Assembly (NCBI RefSeq): GCF_009451885.1
Contig: NZ_WIAO01000004.1
Location: 124,001-188,000 of the forward strand
Length of the DNA: 64,000 nt
Direction of reading: 5' to 3'
Source of the DNA: Glycomyces albidus
GTDB lineage: Bacteria; Actinomycetota; Actinomycetes; Mycobacteriales; Micromonosporaceae
The translations under genes were made by a program, and so were the position numbers. Shown in pieces: positions 45,808-55,378 of this stretch. The notes under the pieces were generated by a model. The model did not search any database. It was not told where the DNA came from and saw only the letters and a list, made by a program, of their open reading frames with translations. Positions within the stretch are counted from its first letter, which is position 1. Every line of letters starts with the position of its first letter.

Positions 45808-48800
45808 TTGGGATCCATACCCCGCAGGCCGAGGGCACTGCGCGCGACGGCATTGGCCGTCGGCGCCGCAGCACTGTCGGTCTTCCTGACCCCGCCCCCC
45901 GTGTACGCGCAAGAGACCCTGCCTCCCGGCGAGGGCGTCCCTCCAGGTGAGGACTCCTCCCAGACCGAGACCGACACCGAGATCGCGGACGCGGTGGAGG
46001 AGGCGGCGGAGACCGGCGCGAACGTCGAGATCCAGTCGCTCGCCACCGCCGAATCGGAGGTCTTCGCCGCGCCCGACGGGACGTTCGTCGAGGAGATCGC
46101 GCTGGAGGCGTACCAGGCGCAGACCGAGGACGGCGTCTGGGCCGCGATCGACAACACGCTGGTTCCCGCCGAGGGCGGCGGTTTCGCCCCGCTCAACTCT
46201 GACCTGGGCTTGAAGCTCTCGGACGGCGGCGACACCGACCTCATCACCATCACCGACATCCACGGCCGCAGCGTCGCCTACACCTGGCACCAGGCGCTTC
46301 CGGCGCCGACGGTCGACGGCGACACGGCCACGTACGCCGAGGTCATCCCCGGCGTGGACCTGAAGGTCCGGGCGACGAACACGGGCTTCGCGAAGGTCTT
46401 CGAGGTGAAGACCCCCGAGGCCGCCGCCTCCGCGGACGTCGCGAGCATCGGACTCGGCCTCGCGCTCGACGGCTACACCGCGGCGGTCGGGGCGACCGGT
46501 GCGCTCGAGATCAGCGACTACGAGGGGAACGTCGTCTACGGCGGCCCCACCCCGACCATGTGGGACTCGGCCGCACCCGACGAAGGCGTCGGCGACGCCG
46601 TCTCGACCGACTGGTCGCCGTCGACGTACTCGCTGACGGCCGCGGTGGCCACCGCCTACAGCGGCGGGCAGCTCACCCTCACGCCCGACGCGGCCATGCT
46701 GGCGGACCCGACCGCGGTCTATCCGATCAGGATCGATCCTGAGGTCGTCAAGATCGACTCCAGTGCTTGGGCGATGGTCTCGAACTACCCTGACTATCGC
46801 AACCGCAGCTACTACAACGGCGGCTCGTTCGAGAAGGACCCCAACGGCACCGCCCGCCTCGGCCGCGCGCACCGGGCCGACGGCTCGATGGAGCAGACCT
46901 GGCGCCTGGCCTTCGAGTTCAGCACCTCGAAGTTCCGCGGCAAGGACATCATCGACGCGAACCTGCGCATGACCATGACCTACTCGTGGGTGCGCTCGTG
47001 CGACGGACTCGACGTGACCGCCGACCTGCACGAGCTCGACGCGGGGAACCTGAAGAACTGGACCTGGAACGACCAGGGCACTTGGGGCACCAAGATCGCC
47101 TCCCGCGACGAGGGCGTCGCCTCCGGCTGCGGCGCTCCCCGCCAGCTCTGGACCGACGTGACCGACTACGTCCAGGACGTGGCCCGAACCAGCGACCGGA
47201 AGATCCAGTTCGGACTCCAGGCGTCCTCGGAGTCCTGCCCGGCGTACAACAACTGCCCCGGCTTCCGGCGATTCGGCCCCGAGAAGGTCGGCGACGGCAA
47301 CACCGGCTTCTACCTGAGTGTGAAATACAACACACCGCCGAACAAGCCGGGTTCGTTCACCATCGACGGCCAGTCGTGCACCTCGGGCAAGACCGTCAAG
47401 CTCGGCGCCGGCACCTCGTGGACCGTGACCGCGAAACTCACCGACGACGACGGCGACAACATGGACGGTCTCCTGACCTGGACCGACAAGAGCACCGGAG
47501 TCGCCAAGCAGTGGCCCTCCTCCGGCGCCGACCGCGCCAGGGCCACCTGGACGGTGAAGTCCTCGGACGTACCAGGACAGAGCTACACGGCGACCGTCGC
47601 CGCCAAGGACTCCCGCGCCACCGGTGCGAGCGCCGGCGGCTGCACCGTCCTCATCGACACAACGCCGCCGGCGGCGCCGACGGTGTCCTCGACGGACTAT
47701 CCATCCGACGGGAACATACACGGCGCGGTCGGGATGACCGGCCGCTTCACCGTCGACTCGACGTCCTCGGACACCGCCGGCTACTCGTGGAGCCTCCAGG
47801 ACGCGTACGGGGACAACACCGCCCCGGTGTCGACCCCGGGCGGCCCGGCGACCATCGCACTCGACCCCGCGGCCAGCGGGGTGCAGAACCTCAGCGTGTG
47901 GGCTTTCGACGCGCACGGGAACGTCTCGACCAAGACCACATACACCTTCAGGGTCAACCCGAACGGCTCCCCCGTCGCGCACTGGAAGCTCGACGAGACC
48001 GAGGGCGCCACGGCCGCGGACACGAACTACCCCGAGTTCCCGTCTGACGTGACGCGCCCGCTCACCGTCACCGGCGGCGAGTGGACCGGTGGAACCCCTG
48101 CCGACGCGGCGGACGACCACCTCCGGTACCTGACCTTCGACGGGAACGACCAGGCGGTCACGACCGCTCCGGTGGTGGCGACGAACTCCTCGTACACGGT
48201 CTCGGCGTGGGTCCGGATCCACCAGACCGACGTCGACTACACGATCGCCTCCCAGGACGGCATCGTGAACTCGGCGTTCATGCTGAAGTACGACGGCGAG
48301 AGCCACACGTTCCTCATGGTGGCGTCCAATCAGGACTCGAACTCGAGCGGACTGCTCGCCGTGTCGGCCGGCTCGGAGATCACCGCCGAGGCGGGCGTCT
48401 GGTATCACGTCACCGGGGTCTTCTCCTACGGCAGTCAGCAGCTCCAGCTCTACGTCAACGGCCAGCTCCAGAACACCGCGCCGTTCTCCGACGAGTGGAA
48501 CGCGACCGGCGCCTTCGCACTCGGCCGCGACCTGTGGCAGGGGCGGAAGGCCACCTACTACGCCGGCGACGTCGACGACGTGAAGGTCTGGAACCGGGCC
48601 GTCCCGGCCGGCGAGATCCAGCGCCTCGGCCAGCACGCCGAGGGCATCTGGGACTTCGAGACCGTCGACACCACGGCGATCCCCGACCTCTCCGGCGGCG
48701 GCAACGACCTGTCCGCCGGAGGTGCGGTCGAACTCGTCGAGGGCTTCGAGGGCACGGGCCTGGGGCTCAACGGCGTCGACGCGACAGCCCTGACTGACGG

Positions 48801-51741
48801 CCCGGTCATCAACACCTCGCAGGACTTCACGATCGGGGCATGGGTGCGCATGGACCGCGACGGCAGCACCTTCAACGTGGTCAGTCAGGACGGCACCAGC
48901 ACAGGGGCGTTCTACCTCGGTTACGTCAGCACCGGCAGGTGGGCCTTCCGCGCGAGGACCTCGGACTCGACCACCAGCGGCTCGTGGATAAACCTGTACG
49001 GCGATACACCTGTCCAGGTAGGACAGTGGACGCACTTGGCGGTTACCTACGAGGCGTCGACGGGCACCGCGAGCCTTTACGTGAACGGTGAAGCCGACTC
49101 CAGTGCGACCGGGTTCGCCCTGTGGGCGTCCGAAGGGCCGCTCCGCGTCGGCTCGGTCCTGCACCTCGGCACCGTCACCGACTACTGGCCCGGTGCGATC
49201 GACAGCCTGAATGTGAACTCCGGCGTCTTCGACGACCAGCAGATCAAAGCGCTAGCCGACGGCACCGTCCGCGAAGTTCACAGCCAACTGGTCACCGGCG
49301 ATTTCAACGGGGATGGATTCGATGACGCGCTGACCGTCGTCGAGTCGTCCGACGCGGAAGGCGGCGTGTATTCGCACATCTACCTCCTTCGCAACGACGG
49401 CACCGGGAAACTCGTCAGGTCAGAAAATCCGGTGTTCGAGTCCGACAGTATGGACCTCGACGAGGTGCTTCCGTGGCGCGCCAGCGACGCCGCCTGGCGC
49501 GCCGGCGACATCACCGGTGACGGGCGGGACGACCTCGTCGTGGCCGTCCCGAGCAACGATCACTTTGAGGTCTGGGCGATGCCGGCCTGCGGCAAGCGGG
49601 ACCGCACCTGCACCGCGAGCGGTGCCCCGTTCTTGTACGACGTGCAGAAGCTCGAACTCCCCGCTCCCACCTGGATGCTCGCCGAGACGCAGATCCAGCT
49701 CGAGGACCTCTCCGGCGACCAGGCCGACGACCTCGTGCTCCTGCGTGGCGACGGCTCGTACGCCTACACGATCTGGAGGGCGAAGTTCAACCAGTCCAAG
49801 AAGTCGTTCGACGCGCCGACCCAGGTCGCGTCGGGAACCGGCACGCCGCGCCTGGTCGAACTCGCCGTCGGAGACTTCGATCACGACTGGTGGGGCGATG
49901 TCGCCGAGATCCGCACCGGCGCGGACGGCAGCGCCGACATGTACGTCAGGTACGGATCGGCATCGGGACTCGGCTCACCGCAGTGGGTGCTCGACACCCC
50001 GAACAACTGGGACACGGAGCGCGACCGAGTCACCGTGGCGGATGTCAACGGCGACCTCCGACCGGACCTGGTGGCCTCGTACCGGTTCAACAACCGGGTG
50101 CGGCTCAACGTGTCTCTGGCACTGTCGGACCGGCGCGGCTTCGCCACACCGGCCGAGTGGGACTACTCCGACCGGTGCTCCGGGTGCGCCGCCGACCTCA
50201 CCCCGTGGGTCTTCACCGACCTCGCGGGCGGCGACCTCGACGGCGACGGCAGGGAGGACCTGCTGACGCTGCGCGGCGGCACGGACGGCGACCTCGGAGC
50301 GCTGTGGACGAGATACTCGGCGGGCACCGGGTTCTATGCTGCCAGGCCGACGTGGGCGGACGAGTCCACCTGCTTCGGCGTGCCGGGCGATGTCAACGGC
50401 GACGGCTACCGCGACGCGGTCATGCCGTACTCGTCGTACGACGCCGAGGGCCTGACCGACTCCGGCGGGTTCTGGTTCTTCGACGGCGCCACCGGCGCGG
50501 CCAGCGTCGTCACCGAGGAAACCCATGGCGCCGTGGGCACTTCGGAGGCGGGCGACCTGTTCGGCCGCTCCGTCGCGACCTACGACGCGGACGGCGACGG
50601 CTGCTCCGAGATCGCGGTCGGCGTACCGGGCGAGAGCAGTTCGACCGGTTCGGTGATCGTGCTGCCGGGCGCACCCGGAGGCATCGACGACGCCGGCGCG
50701 TACTGGTTCACTCAGGGATCGCCCGGGGTCCCCGGCGCGAACGAGGGCGGTGACCGGTTCGGGTTCACCGTCGCGGCCGCCAACCTCACCGACGGCACGC
50801 CGGTCCTGATCGTCGGCATGCCCGGCGAGGACGTCCAAACCGACACGACCGGCGCCTACCGCGACGGCGACACCGAGATCGCCGAAGTGGTCGACGGCGG
50901 GGCGTTGGTGTACATGCAGGGCGGCTCGAAGGCGTGGGTCGATGCGAACACCTACGGGTCCACCAGCGCCGTCGAAGAGGGAGACCAGTTCGGTTACGCA
51001 CTCTCGGCCACGCCGACGAAGTTCGTCGCGGGCGCGCCGTTCGAGGACGCCTCGGCGACGCTCACCAACACCGGCGGCATCTCGGTGTTCAACCACCAGC
51101 TGTCTCCGGAAGGTTGGCCGGGCCTGCAGAGCTGGATCGTCCAATCCGACGCGCCGTTCGGCAGCAACTCCGTCGAGGCCGGCGACCGGACGGGCCAGAC
51201 CGTCTCGGCCGTGGACTATTGGCCGGCCACGCTCGGCGTCGAGGCGGTTCGGACCGCTGTGGCCGTCGGCAGCCCGGGGCAGGACGTCTCCGGCAACACG
51301 GACGGCGGCATGGTCAACCTGATGTACTTCGGTTCCACCGGCGTCGGAACGTCGATGCTCGGCTATCTCCAGGGCGGCGCGCTCGGCGAGACGGCCGAGG
51401 TGGGCGACCAACTGGGCTCGGCTGTGCTGCTCTACAACCGCGACCAGTCGGTCCAGGCGACGAACACCACGCTCAGGCTGGCGATCGCCGCGGTGAACGA
51501 GGACCGCAGGGCGCCGGCCGAAGGGATCGTCCACGTCACCGGCGCGGCGGTCCCGGCCGCCGACATCGACACCTTGATCGTCGACTCGACTCCGGTGCTG
51601 AACGGCAGGTTCGGCGCGGCCCTCGGCTTCGGCCAGGACGGCGTCTACATCTCCGCCGCGAGCACCACGCCGCTGAGCTGCGTGAAATGGAGTTCGATAC
51701 CGATCAACTCGCAGCAGACCGTCACGGCGACGGCGATGTAA
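45808..51741 (+). CDS. Giant secreted LamG / FG-GAP repeat protein
   Basis: The 1977-residue protein starts at TTG 45808, downstream of GGGAGC, and has a signal peptide RALRATALAVGAAALSVFL cleaved near VYAQE. After an acidic linker come a DNRLRE-like region (~320-510), Ig/FN-like strands, two LamG jelly rolls (about 718-945 and 945-1155) and many FG-GAP/integrin-like calcium-binding repeats (VTGDFNGDGFDDALTVV, VADVNGDLRPDLV, VPGDVNGDGYRDAVMPY, DADGDGCSEIAVGVPGE) to the end. Such proteins often accompany RHS/YD toxins in actinomycetes. It probably acts at the cell surface in adhesion or as a partner for the divergent toxin. No enzymatic residues are seen. Confidence 0.9.
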   Translation: MGSIPRRPRALRATALAVGAAALSVFLTPPPVYAQETLPPGEGVPPGEDSSQTETDTEIADAVEEAAETGANVEIQSLATAESEVFAAPDGTFVEEIALEAYQAQTEDGVWAAIDNTLVPAEGGGFAPLNSDLGLKLSDGGDTDLITITDIHGRSVAYTWHQALPAPTVDGDTATYAEVIPGVDLKVRATNTGFAKVFEVKTPEAAASADVASIGLGLALDGYTAAVGATGALEISDYEGNVVYGGPTPTMWDSAAPDEGVGDAVSTDWSPSTYSLTAAVATAYSGGQLTLTPDAAMLADPTAVYPIRIDPEVVKIDSSAWAMVSNYPDYRNRSYYNGGSFEKDPNGTARLGRAHRADGSMEQTWRLAFEFSTSKFRGKDIIDANLRMTMTYSWVRSCDGLDVTADLHELDAGNLKNWTWNDQGTWGTKIASRDEGVASGCGAPRQLWTDVTDYVQDVARTSDRKIQFGLQASSESCPAYNNCPGFRRFGPEKVGDGNTGFYLSVKYNTPPNKPGSFTIDGQSCTSGKTVKLGAGTSWTVTAKLTDDDGDNMDGLLTWTDKSTGVAKQWPSSGADRARATWTVKSSDVPGQSYTATVAAKDSRATGASAGGCTVLIDTTPPAAPTVSSTDYPSDGNIHGAVGMTGRFTVDSTSSDTAGYSWSLQDAYGDNTAPVSTPGGPATIALDPAASGVQNLSVWAFDAHGNVSTKTTYTFRVNPNGSPVAHWKLDETEGATAADTNYPEFPSDVTRPLTVTGGEWTGGTPADAADDHLRYLTFDGNDQAVTTAPVVATNSSYTVSAWVRIHQTDVDYTIASQDGIVNSAFMLKYDGESHTFLMVASNQDSNSSGLLAVSAGSEITAEAGVWYHVTGVFSYGSQQLQLYVNGQLQNTAPFSDEWNATGAFALGRDLWQGRKATYYAGDVDDVKVWNRAVPAGEIQRLGQHAEGIWDFETVDTTAIPDLSGGGNDLSAGGAVELVEGFEGTGLGLNGVDATALTDGPVINTSQDFTIGAWVRMDRDGSTFNVVSQDGTSTGAFYLGYVSTGRWAFRARTSDSTTSGSWINLYGDTPVQVGQWTHLAVTYEASTGTASLYVNGEADSSATGFALWASEGPLRVGSVLHLGTVTDYWPGAIDSLNVNSGVFDDQQIKALADGTVREVHSQLVTGDFNGDGFDDALTVVESSDAEGGVYSHIYLLRNDGTGKLVRSENPVFESDSMDLDEVLPWRASDAAWRAGDITGDGRDDLVVAVPSNDHFEVWAMPACGKRDRTCTASGAPFLYDVQKLELPAPTWMLAETQIQLEDLSGDQADDLVLLRGDGSYAYTIWRAKFNQSKKSFDAPTQVASGTGTPRLVELAVGDFDHDWWGDVAEIRTGADGSADMYVRYGSASGLGSPQWVLDTPNNWDTERDRVTVADVNGDLRPDLVASYRFNNRVRLNVSLALSDRRGFATPAEWDYSDRCSGCAADLTPWVFTDLAGGDLDGDGREDLLTLRGGTDGDLGALWTRYSAGTGFYAARPTWADESTCFGVPGDVNGDGYRDAVMPYSSYDAEGLTDSGGFWFFDGATGAASVVTEETHGAVGTSEAGDLFGRSVATYDADGDGCSEIAVGVPGESSSTGSVIVLPGAPGGIDDAGAYWFTQGSPGVPGANEGGDRFGFTVAAANLTDGTPVLIVGMPGEDVQTDTTGAYRDGDTEIAEVVDGGALVYMQGGSKAWVDANTYGSTSAVEEGDQFGYALSATPTKFVAGAPFEDASATLTNTGGISVFNHQLSPEGWPGLQSWIVQSDAPFGSNSVEAGDRTGQTVSAVDYWPATLGVEAVRTAVAVGSPGQDVSGNTDGGMVNLMYFGSTGVGTSMLGYLQGGALGETAEVGDQLGSAVLLYNRDQSVQATNTTLRLAIAAVNEDRRAPAEGIVHVTGAAVPAADIDTLIVDSTPVLNGRFGAALGFGQDGVYISAASTTPLSCVKWSSIPINSQQTVTATAM

Positions 51742-51762
51742 CGACGCGAAGGAGGCATGACG

Positions 51763-51793
51763 AGGCCGCCGGGCGCATTGCGCCCGGCGGCCT
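51763..51793. terminator. Bidirectional terminator between LamG and Nudix genes
   Basis: A perfect 13-bp stem (AGGCCGCCGGGCG) has the 5-nt loop CATTG. It lies between convergent stops at 51741 and 51810. Confidence 0.8.
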
Positions 51794-51809
51794 TCTCGTT
51801 GCCGCGCCG

Positions 51810-52343
51810 TCACTTTCGGGATTGGAGGCGGGCGATCAGGTCCGGGTTGTCGAGGTCGGTCGCGGGGCGCCATTCGGCGGCGTGGACCTCCTCGGGCCGG
51901 GGGCGCAGTTCGCCTTCGGTGCAGCGGAAGAGGTAGCGGACGTCGTAGTGGTCGTGGGCGGCTTCGCCTTTGCGGGCGTTCGCGGGGATCGGGTGGACGT
52001 CGATGTGGATCGGTGCCCGGTCGAAAAGTTCGAGGCCGGCCGGGTCGAGGCCCGTCTCCTCGACCGCTTCGCGGCGCGCGGCCTCCGGGAGGGAGTCGTC
52101 GCCGGGTTCGAGGTGGCCGCCCGGTTGGAACCAGCGGTCGAGGGTCCGGTGGTGGATGAGGAGGACCGCGCCGGCGTCGTCGAGGACGATCGCTGAGGCG
52201 GTCACATGCCCGGGGAGCGTCGAGCGGTCGAAGCCGGACGGCGAGTCGAGCGCGAGGAGCGGCTTGATCTCGCCGGCGGACTCGGGGTACCGGTCGAGGT
52301 AGGCGGCGAGCTGATCCTGGAGGTGGGCGACGGTGATGGGCAC
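51810..52343 (-). CDS. Nudix hydrolase
   Basis: The 177-residue protein has an intact Nudix box GGHLEPGDDSLPEAARREAV with EETGL following. The N-terminal region HLQDQLAAYLDRYPESAGEI and the WFQPGG motif match the actinobacterial nucleotide-hydrolase type. The substrate is unknown. Start GTG 52343 (VPITVAHLQDQL) is chosen. The frame is open 21 codons further but that part is Arg/Pro-rich. No clear ribosome site is seen, so the start is tentative. Confidence 0.85.
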   Translation of the reverse strand: MPITVAHLQDQLAAYLDRYPESAGEIKPLLALDSPSGFDRSTLPGHVTASAIVLDDAGAVLLIHHRTLDRWFQPGGHLEPGDDSLPEAARREAVEETGLDPAGLELFDRAPIHIDVHPIPANARKGEAAHDHYDVRYLFRCTEGELRPRPEEVHAAEWRPATDLDNPDLIARLQSRK

Positions 52344-52749
52344 CGGGACATTCTGCCAGCGCGGCCGTGGGGTGCGACGGGCCCCGCCGCGGGCGGCTGC
52401 CGCCATGACCCCCGGGCGACGGCAGCTGCCTCGGTTCGCCGCGGTTGCGCTGGGCGCGGTGCGCGGATGTGGCGCCGCGGTCCCGCCTCGGCGCGGGTTC
52501 GCGGCCGTGATTCGCGTCGCTGCTCGCCGGCGTCGCGCTCTTGGTCCCGGAGGACGCCTACCGGCTTCCCGGACGCTCGGCGGCGGCCGCTCGGGGTTCG
52601 TCGGTTTTCACAGGTCACAGCGGTGACATGTCGGTGGCAGACCGGGCCCGTCGCTGGTCAGCGGCGGTTAACTCGCCTCAGCCCGGGTATCGCTCCAAGA
52701 TCACGCAGCGCCGAGGGCGCCGGCGCGGACCGGCACCGAAGGAGGAACC
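52344..52749. other. Gene-free region before the small Gly/Ser protein gene
   Basis: These 406 bases have no convincing gene. GTCAC-AGCG-GTGAC (52614-52627) is a short palindrome beside a TCACAG direct repeat, possibly a regulator site for the downstream gene. The rest is GC-rich with shadow frames only. Confidence 0.4.
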
Positions 52750-53121
52750 ATGACGCACCATGCGACCGGCACCGGCGACGTCTCGTACGACCTCGTCAGC
52801 GTGCTCTACCACACGCTCCAGGAGTCGTCGACGATCCAGCAGTACATCGACGACGCGCAGGAGCGCGGCGACGCGGAGGTCGCCGCCTTCCTCCTCGAGG
52901 TCCAAGAGCAGGACCGCGAACGGGCGCAGCGCGCGAAAGCGCTCCTCACGGTCAGGTTCGACAGTGATGCCCATGGTGCTTCCGGCGGCTCTGCCGGCAG
53001 TGCACCCGGCGGTGGTTCCGGCAGCGGCTCCCACGGCGCTTCGGGCGGTTCCACTGACTTCGACGAGGAGCGCCCGGGCCGATCACGCCCGATGTCGACC
53101 GCCGAGCCCGCAGAGGGGTGA
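52750..53121 (+). CDS. Small acidic helical protein with Gly/Ser tail
   Basis: The 123-residue protein starts at ATG after a textbook AAGGAGGAACC site. The N-terminal half (GDVSYDLVSVLYHTLQESST, IQQYIDDAQERGDAEVAAFL, EVQEQDRERAQRAKALL) is a two-helix, ferritin-like-looking segment conserved in small actinobacterial hypotheticals. The C-terminal half is a low-complexity Gly/Ser linker with a short acidic/basic end. Function unknown. It lies 15 bp before the phosphatase-fold gene and may share its transcript. Confidence 0.75.
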   Translation: MTHHATGTGDVSYDLVSVLYHTLQESSTIQQYIDDAQERGDAEVAAFLLEVQEQDRERAQRAKALLTVRFDSDAHGASGGSAGSAPGGGSGSGSHGASGGSTDFDEERPGRSRPMSTAEPAEG

Positions 53122-53136
53122 CACGGCCATGGGCAG

Positions 53137-53946
53137 ATGCGCATCCTGACGCTCAACCTCTACGCGCGGCACGCGGACTGGCCCCGCCGGCGCCGCCCGC
53201 TCGCTGCCGCGCTCCGCTCCATCGCGCCTGACATCGTCCTGTTCCAGGAATGCGTGGCCGACGGCCGCACCGACCAGGCGGCCGAACTCCTCGGCACGAA
53301 CTTCCAGATCCTCCGCCAGTCCCGCCGCGCCCCCGACGGCGGCGGTCTGGCCGTCGCCAGCCGCTGGCGCCTGAGCGCGCCGGTCGAGTTCGACCTGCGC
53401 GCCGGCGACTTCCCGGCCGGATCGCTCGCGGTCGACGTCCAATGGCCCGACAGCGACGTGCCGCTCCTGGTCGTGAACCACAAGCCGTCCTGGCGCAGCG
53501 AGGAGGAGGACCTCCGCCGCGCCCAGACCGCGGCGCTCCTCCGCTACCTCGACACCGCCCTCGCCGTCACCGGTCAGTCCGCCGTCATCGGCGGCGACCT
53601 CGACGCCGAACCAGACGCGCCGAGCGTGCGCCTCCTGCGCAACCGCTTCCGCGACCTCTGGCGCGAGCACAACGGCGACCATCCCGGGCCGACGTTCGCC
53701 CCGTCGCTCGACCCGCTGATCCACGACGGGCGGCTCGGCGACCGCCGCATCGACTACCTCTTCGCCCACGACGGCCCCAACGGCCCGGCCCTCGAAGTCC
53801 GCCTGTGCGAACGCGTCTTCACCGCCCCGGTCGACGACGTCTGGATCAGCGACCACTTCGGACTCATCGCCGACCTCGCCGCGGCCCGCCCGGCCGCGGT
53901 CGATGCGGCGACCCTGGACGGCCTCGACTCGACGGCGGCATTATGA
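53137..53946 (+). CDS. Endonuclease/exonuclease/phosphatase-family protein
   Basis: The 269-residue protein has the EEP metal/catalytic motifs: ILTLNLYARH, IVLFQECVADGR (catalytic Glu), VVNHKPSW, VIGGDLDAEPD (Asp/Asp), RRIDYLFAHDG and DVWISDHFGLIADL (Asp-His). Members cut phosphodiesters in nucleic acids, phospholipids or inositol phosphates. The substrate cannot be told. It has no signal peptide. ATG 53137 has a weak ribosome site and may be coupled to the gene before. Confidence 0.85.
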   Translation: MRILTLNLYARHADWPRRRRPLAAALRSIAPDIVLFQECVADGRTDQAAELLGTNFQILRQSRRAPDGGGLAVASRWRLSAPVEFDLRAGDFPAGSLAVDVQWPDSDVPLLVVNHKPSWRSEEEDLRRAQTAALLRYLDTALAVTGQSAVIGGDLDAEPDAPSVRLLRNRFRDLWREHNGDHPGPTFAPSLDPLIHDGRLGDRRIDYLFAHDGPNGPALEVRLCERVFTAPVDDVWISDHFGLIADLAAARPAAVDAATLDGLDSTAAL

Positions 53947-54044
53947 GCGCTTTCGGCCCGATGCGCATGGCTCTTCCGCATATTCCCAGTCCGGAACCGC
54001 GCCCGGGCGGATGATGCCCCCAGGGACACGAGCTTGGAGGAGTC

Positions 54045-54452
54045 ATGGCACGGAGACCACTGGCGATCGGAGGCGTCGTCTTCGGTGCCTGGATGATGAT
54101 CGTCGCGGGGACCTGGCAGGTGCTCGTCGGCATCGCGGCCCTGGTCGAGGACGAGTTCTTTGTGACCGCCGCCGGTTACGCGTACGAGTTCGACCTCACC
54201 GGCTGGGGCTGGGTGCATCTGATCATCGGCATCATCGCGGTGCTCGTCGGTTTCAGCCTCTTCACCGGCTCGGACTGGGCGCGGGCCCTCGGCATCGCGA
54301 TCGCGGTCGCCTCCATGATCGCGAACTTCATGTGGCTGCCGTTCCAGCCCTGGTGGTCGATCATGGTGATCGCGCTCGACGTGTTCGTCATCTGGGCGCT
54401 GGTGTCCGTAGGCGACCGCATGCGCTTCCCCGACCAGGAGCCCGACCGCTAG
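54045..54452 (+). CDS. DUF7144-like four-helix membrane protein
   Basis: The 135-residue protein has four predicted membrane helices (IGGVVFGAWMMIVAGTWQVL, WVHLIIGIIAVLVGFSLF, RALGIAIAVASMIANFMWL and IMVIALDVFVIWALV). GWGWVHLIIGI and FMWLPFQPWW match small actinobacterial membrane proteins I remember as DUF7144. Function unknown. GGAGGAGTC precedes the ATG. It ends at a hairpin shared with the tRNA-Gln gene. Confidence 0.8.
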   Translation: MARRPLAIGGVVFGAWMMIVAGTWQVLVGIAALVEDEFFVTAAGYAYEFDLTGWGWVHLIIGIIAVLVGFSLFTGSDWARALGIAIAVASMIANFMWLPFQPWWSIMVIALDVFVIWALVSVGDRMRFPDQEPDR

Positions 54453-54471
54453 CACGGTCCGAGCAAACGAA

Positions 54472-54490
54472 AGGCCCGCACAGCGGGCCT
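54472..54490. terminator. Bidirectional terminator, DUF7144 gene and tRNA-Gln
   Basis: An 8-bp stem (AGGCCCGC) with loop ACA is followed on the plus strand by GTTTGTTTG and on the minus strand by TTCGTTTGC. It ends both the membrane protein gene and the tRNA. Confidence 0.85.
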
Positions 54491-54511
54491 GTTTGTTTGA
54501 TGGAGCAAATG

Positions 54512-54586
54512 TGGCTGGGGTACCTGGACTCGAACCAAGAACAACTGAACCAGAATCAGCCGTGTTGCCAATTACACCATACCCCA
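54512..54586 (-). tRNA. tRNA-Gln (anticodon CUG), CCA encoded
   Basis: The minus strand folds into a full cloverleaf. The acceptor TGGGGTA pairs with TACCCCA, and the anticodon stem GCTGA/TCAGT carries the loop TTCTGGT with anticodon CTG. GGTTCGAGTCC forms the T arm, and the discriminator G is followed by a genomically encoded CCA. It reads CAG codons. Confidence 0.95.
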
Positions 54587-54713
54587 ATGGTGTCGCAGCG
54601 CCTCGAAGCTCGTTGCGCCGACGGGATGTAACTGTACCGGATGCGTCCGCGCCCTTCCAAACGGGTTCCTGTGATCAGGACGACCCGGTTGAAAGGGCGC
54701 GGGGCGGGGTCGG

Positions 54714-55310
54714 TCAGGTGGCTGCGGATGCGGGTTCGCGGCCGGGGCGGCGGAGGCCGGTGCGGACGTAGAGCACCGCGAGGGCGGTGAAGGCCGCGAG
54801 GATGAGGACGTCGGCGGCGTGGGCGATGGACTCGGTCCGGGTGATGCGGCTGAGCGGGAACACCGCGCCGGAGAGGACGAGGAGCGCGCCGAGCCACAGC
54901 GGGGCGAGGCGCGTCCACGCGAGGGCGATGCCGAGGGCGCAGAGCGCCAGCGGGAAGGCCGGGCCGGGGATCCAGAGGACCACCGCGGAGGCGATCGGGT
55001 GGTCGGCGGCGGCCGCGAGGGACTCGGGGCCGGAGACCCGGAAGATCGCCTCGAAGAAGCCCTGGAGGCTGAAGGCCATGCCGCCGGCGAAGCCGGCGAG
55101 CGCGAGGACGGTGCCGACGGCGCCGAACCAGGGCCGCCGCTCGCCGACGCGCTCCCAGACCCCGAGGAGGCCGTAGATCCAGGCGACGGTGGAGCACATG
55201 AGGACGACGCTGGCGGTGACGCCGTAGCGGTCGCTCTCCCAGAAGAAGGTGGCGACAGCGCCGAGCAGGGGCCCGGCGATGAGCGAGATGACATGAAGGT
55301 GTGTGTTCAT
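54714..55310 (-). CDS. Six-helix integral membrane protein, unknown
   Basis: The 198-residue protein has about six hydrophobic helices (for example HVISLIAGPLLGAVATFFW, ASVVLMCSTVAWIYGLLGVW, VGTVLALAGFAGGMAFSL, ADVLILAAFTALAVLYV). No catalytic motif or named family is recognised. Its ATG at 55310 lies inside a palindromic operator shared with the divergent PadR regulator, so it is very likely that regulator's target. Confidence 0.75.
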   Translation of the reverse strand: MNTHLHVISLIAGPLLGAVATFFWESDRYGVTASVVLMCSTVAWIYGLLGVWERVGERRPWFGAVGTVLALAGFAGGMAFSLQGFFEAIFRVSGPESLAAAADHPIASAVVLWIPGPAFPLALCALGIALAWTRLAPLWLGALLVLSGAVFPLSRITRTESIAHAADVLILAAFTALAVLYVRTGLRRPGREPASAAT

Positions 55311-55340
55311 GTAGACAGGCTACATGTAGACCGTCTACAT
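55308..55340. promoter_or_regulatory. Tandem PadR-type operators in the divergent promoter
   Basis: Two palindromes lie side by side: CATGTAG-ACAGG-CTACATG (55308-55326), covering the start codon of the membrane gene, and ATGTAGAC-C-GTCTACAT (55324-55340). A third half-site, GACCGTCTACA, follows at 55347-55357. The shared TGTAGAC/GTCTACA core matches a dimeric regulator site. The adjacent PadR gene starts 39 bp downstream. Confidence 0.8.
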
Positions 55341-55378
55341 AACAAGACCGTCTACACATGCGGGCGTACGCTGGAGCC

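Noticed and set aside
45595-49164. 1190-codon upstream extension of the toxin frame (total 3500 residues)
   Set aside because: It is antisense to the LamG/FG-GAP gene, has Arg/Val/Asp-rich shadow composition, and a ribosome site plus GTG lies at 45594.
49975-51873. 632-residue minus-strand open frame under the FG-GAP repeats
   Set aside because: It is antisense to a clear coding region and has Arg-rich composition without motifs.
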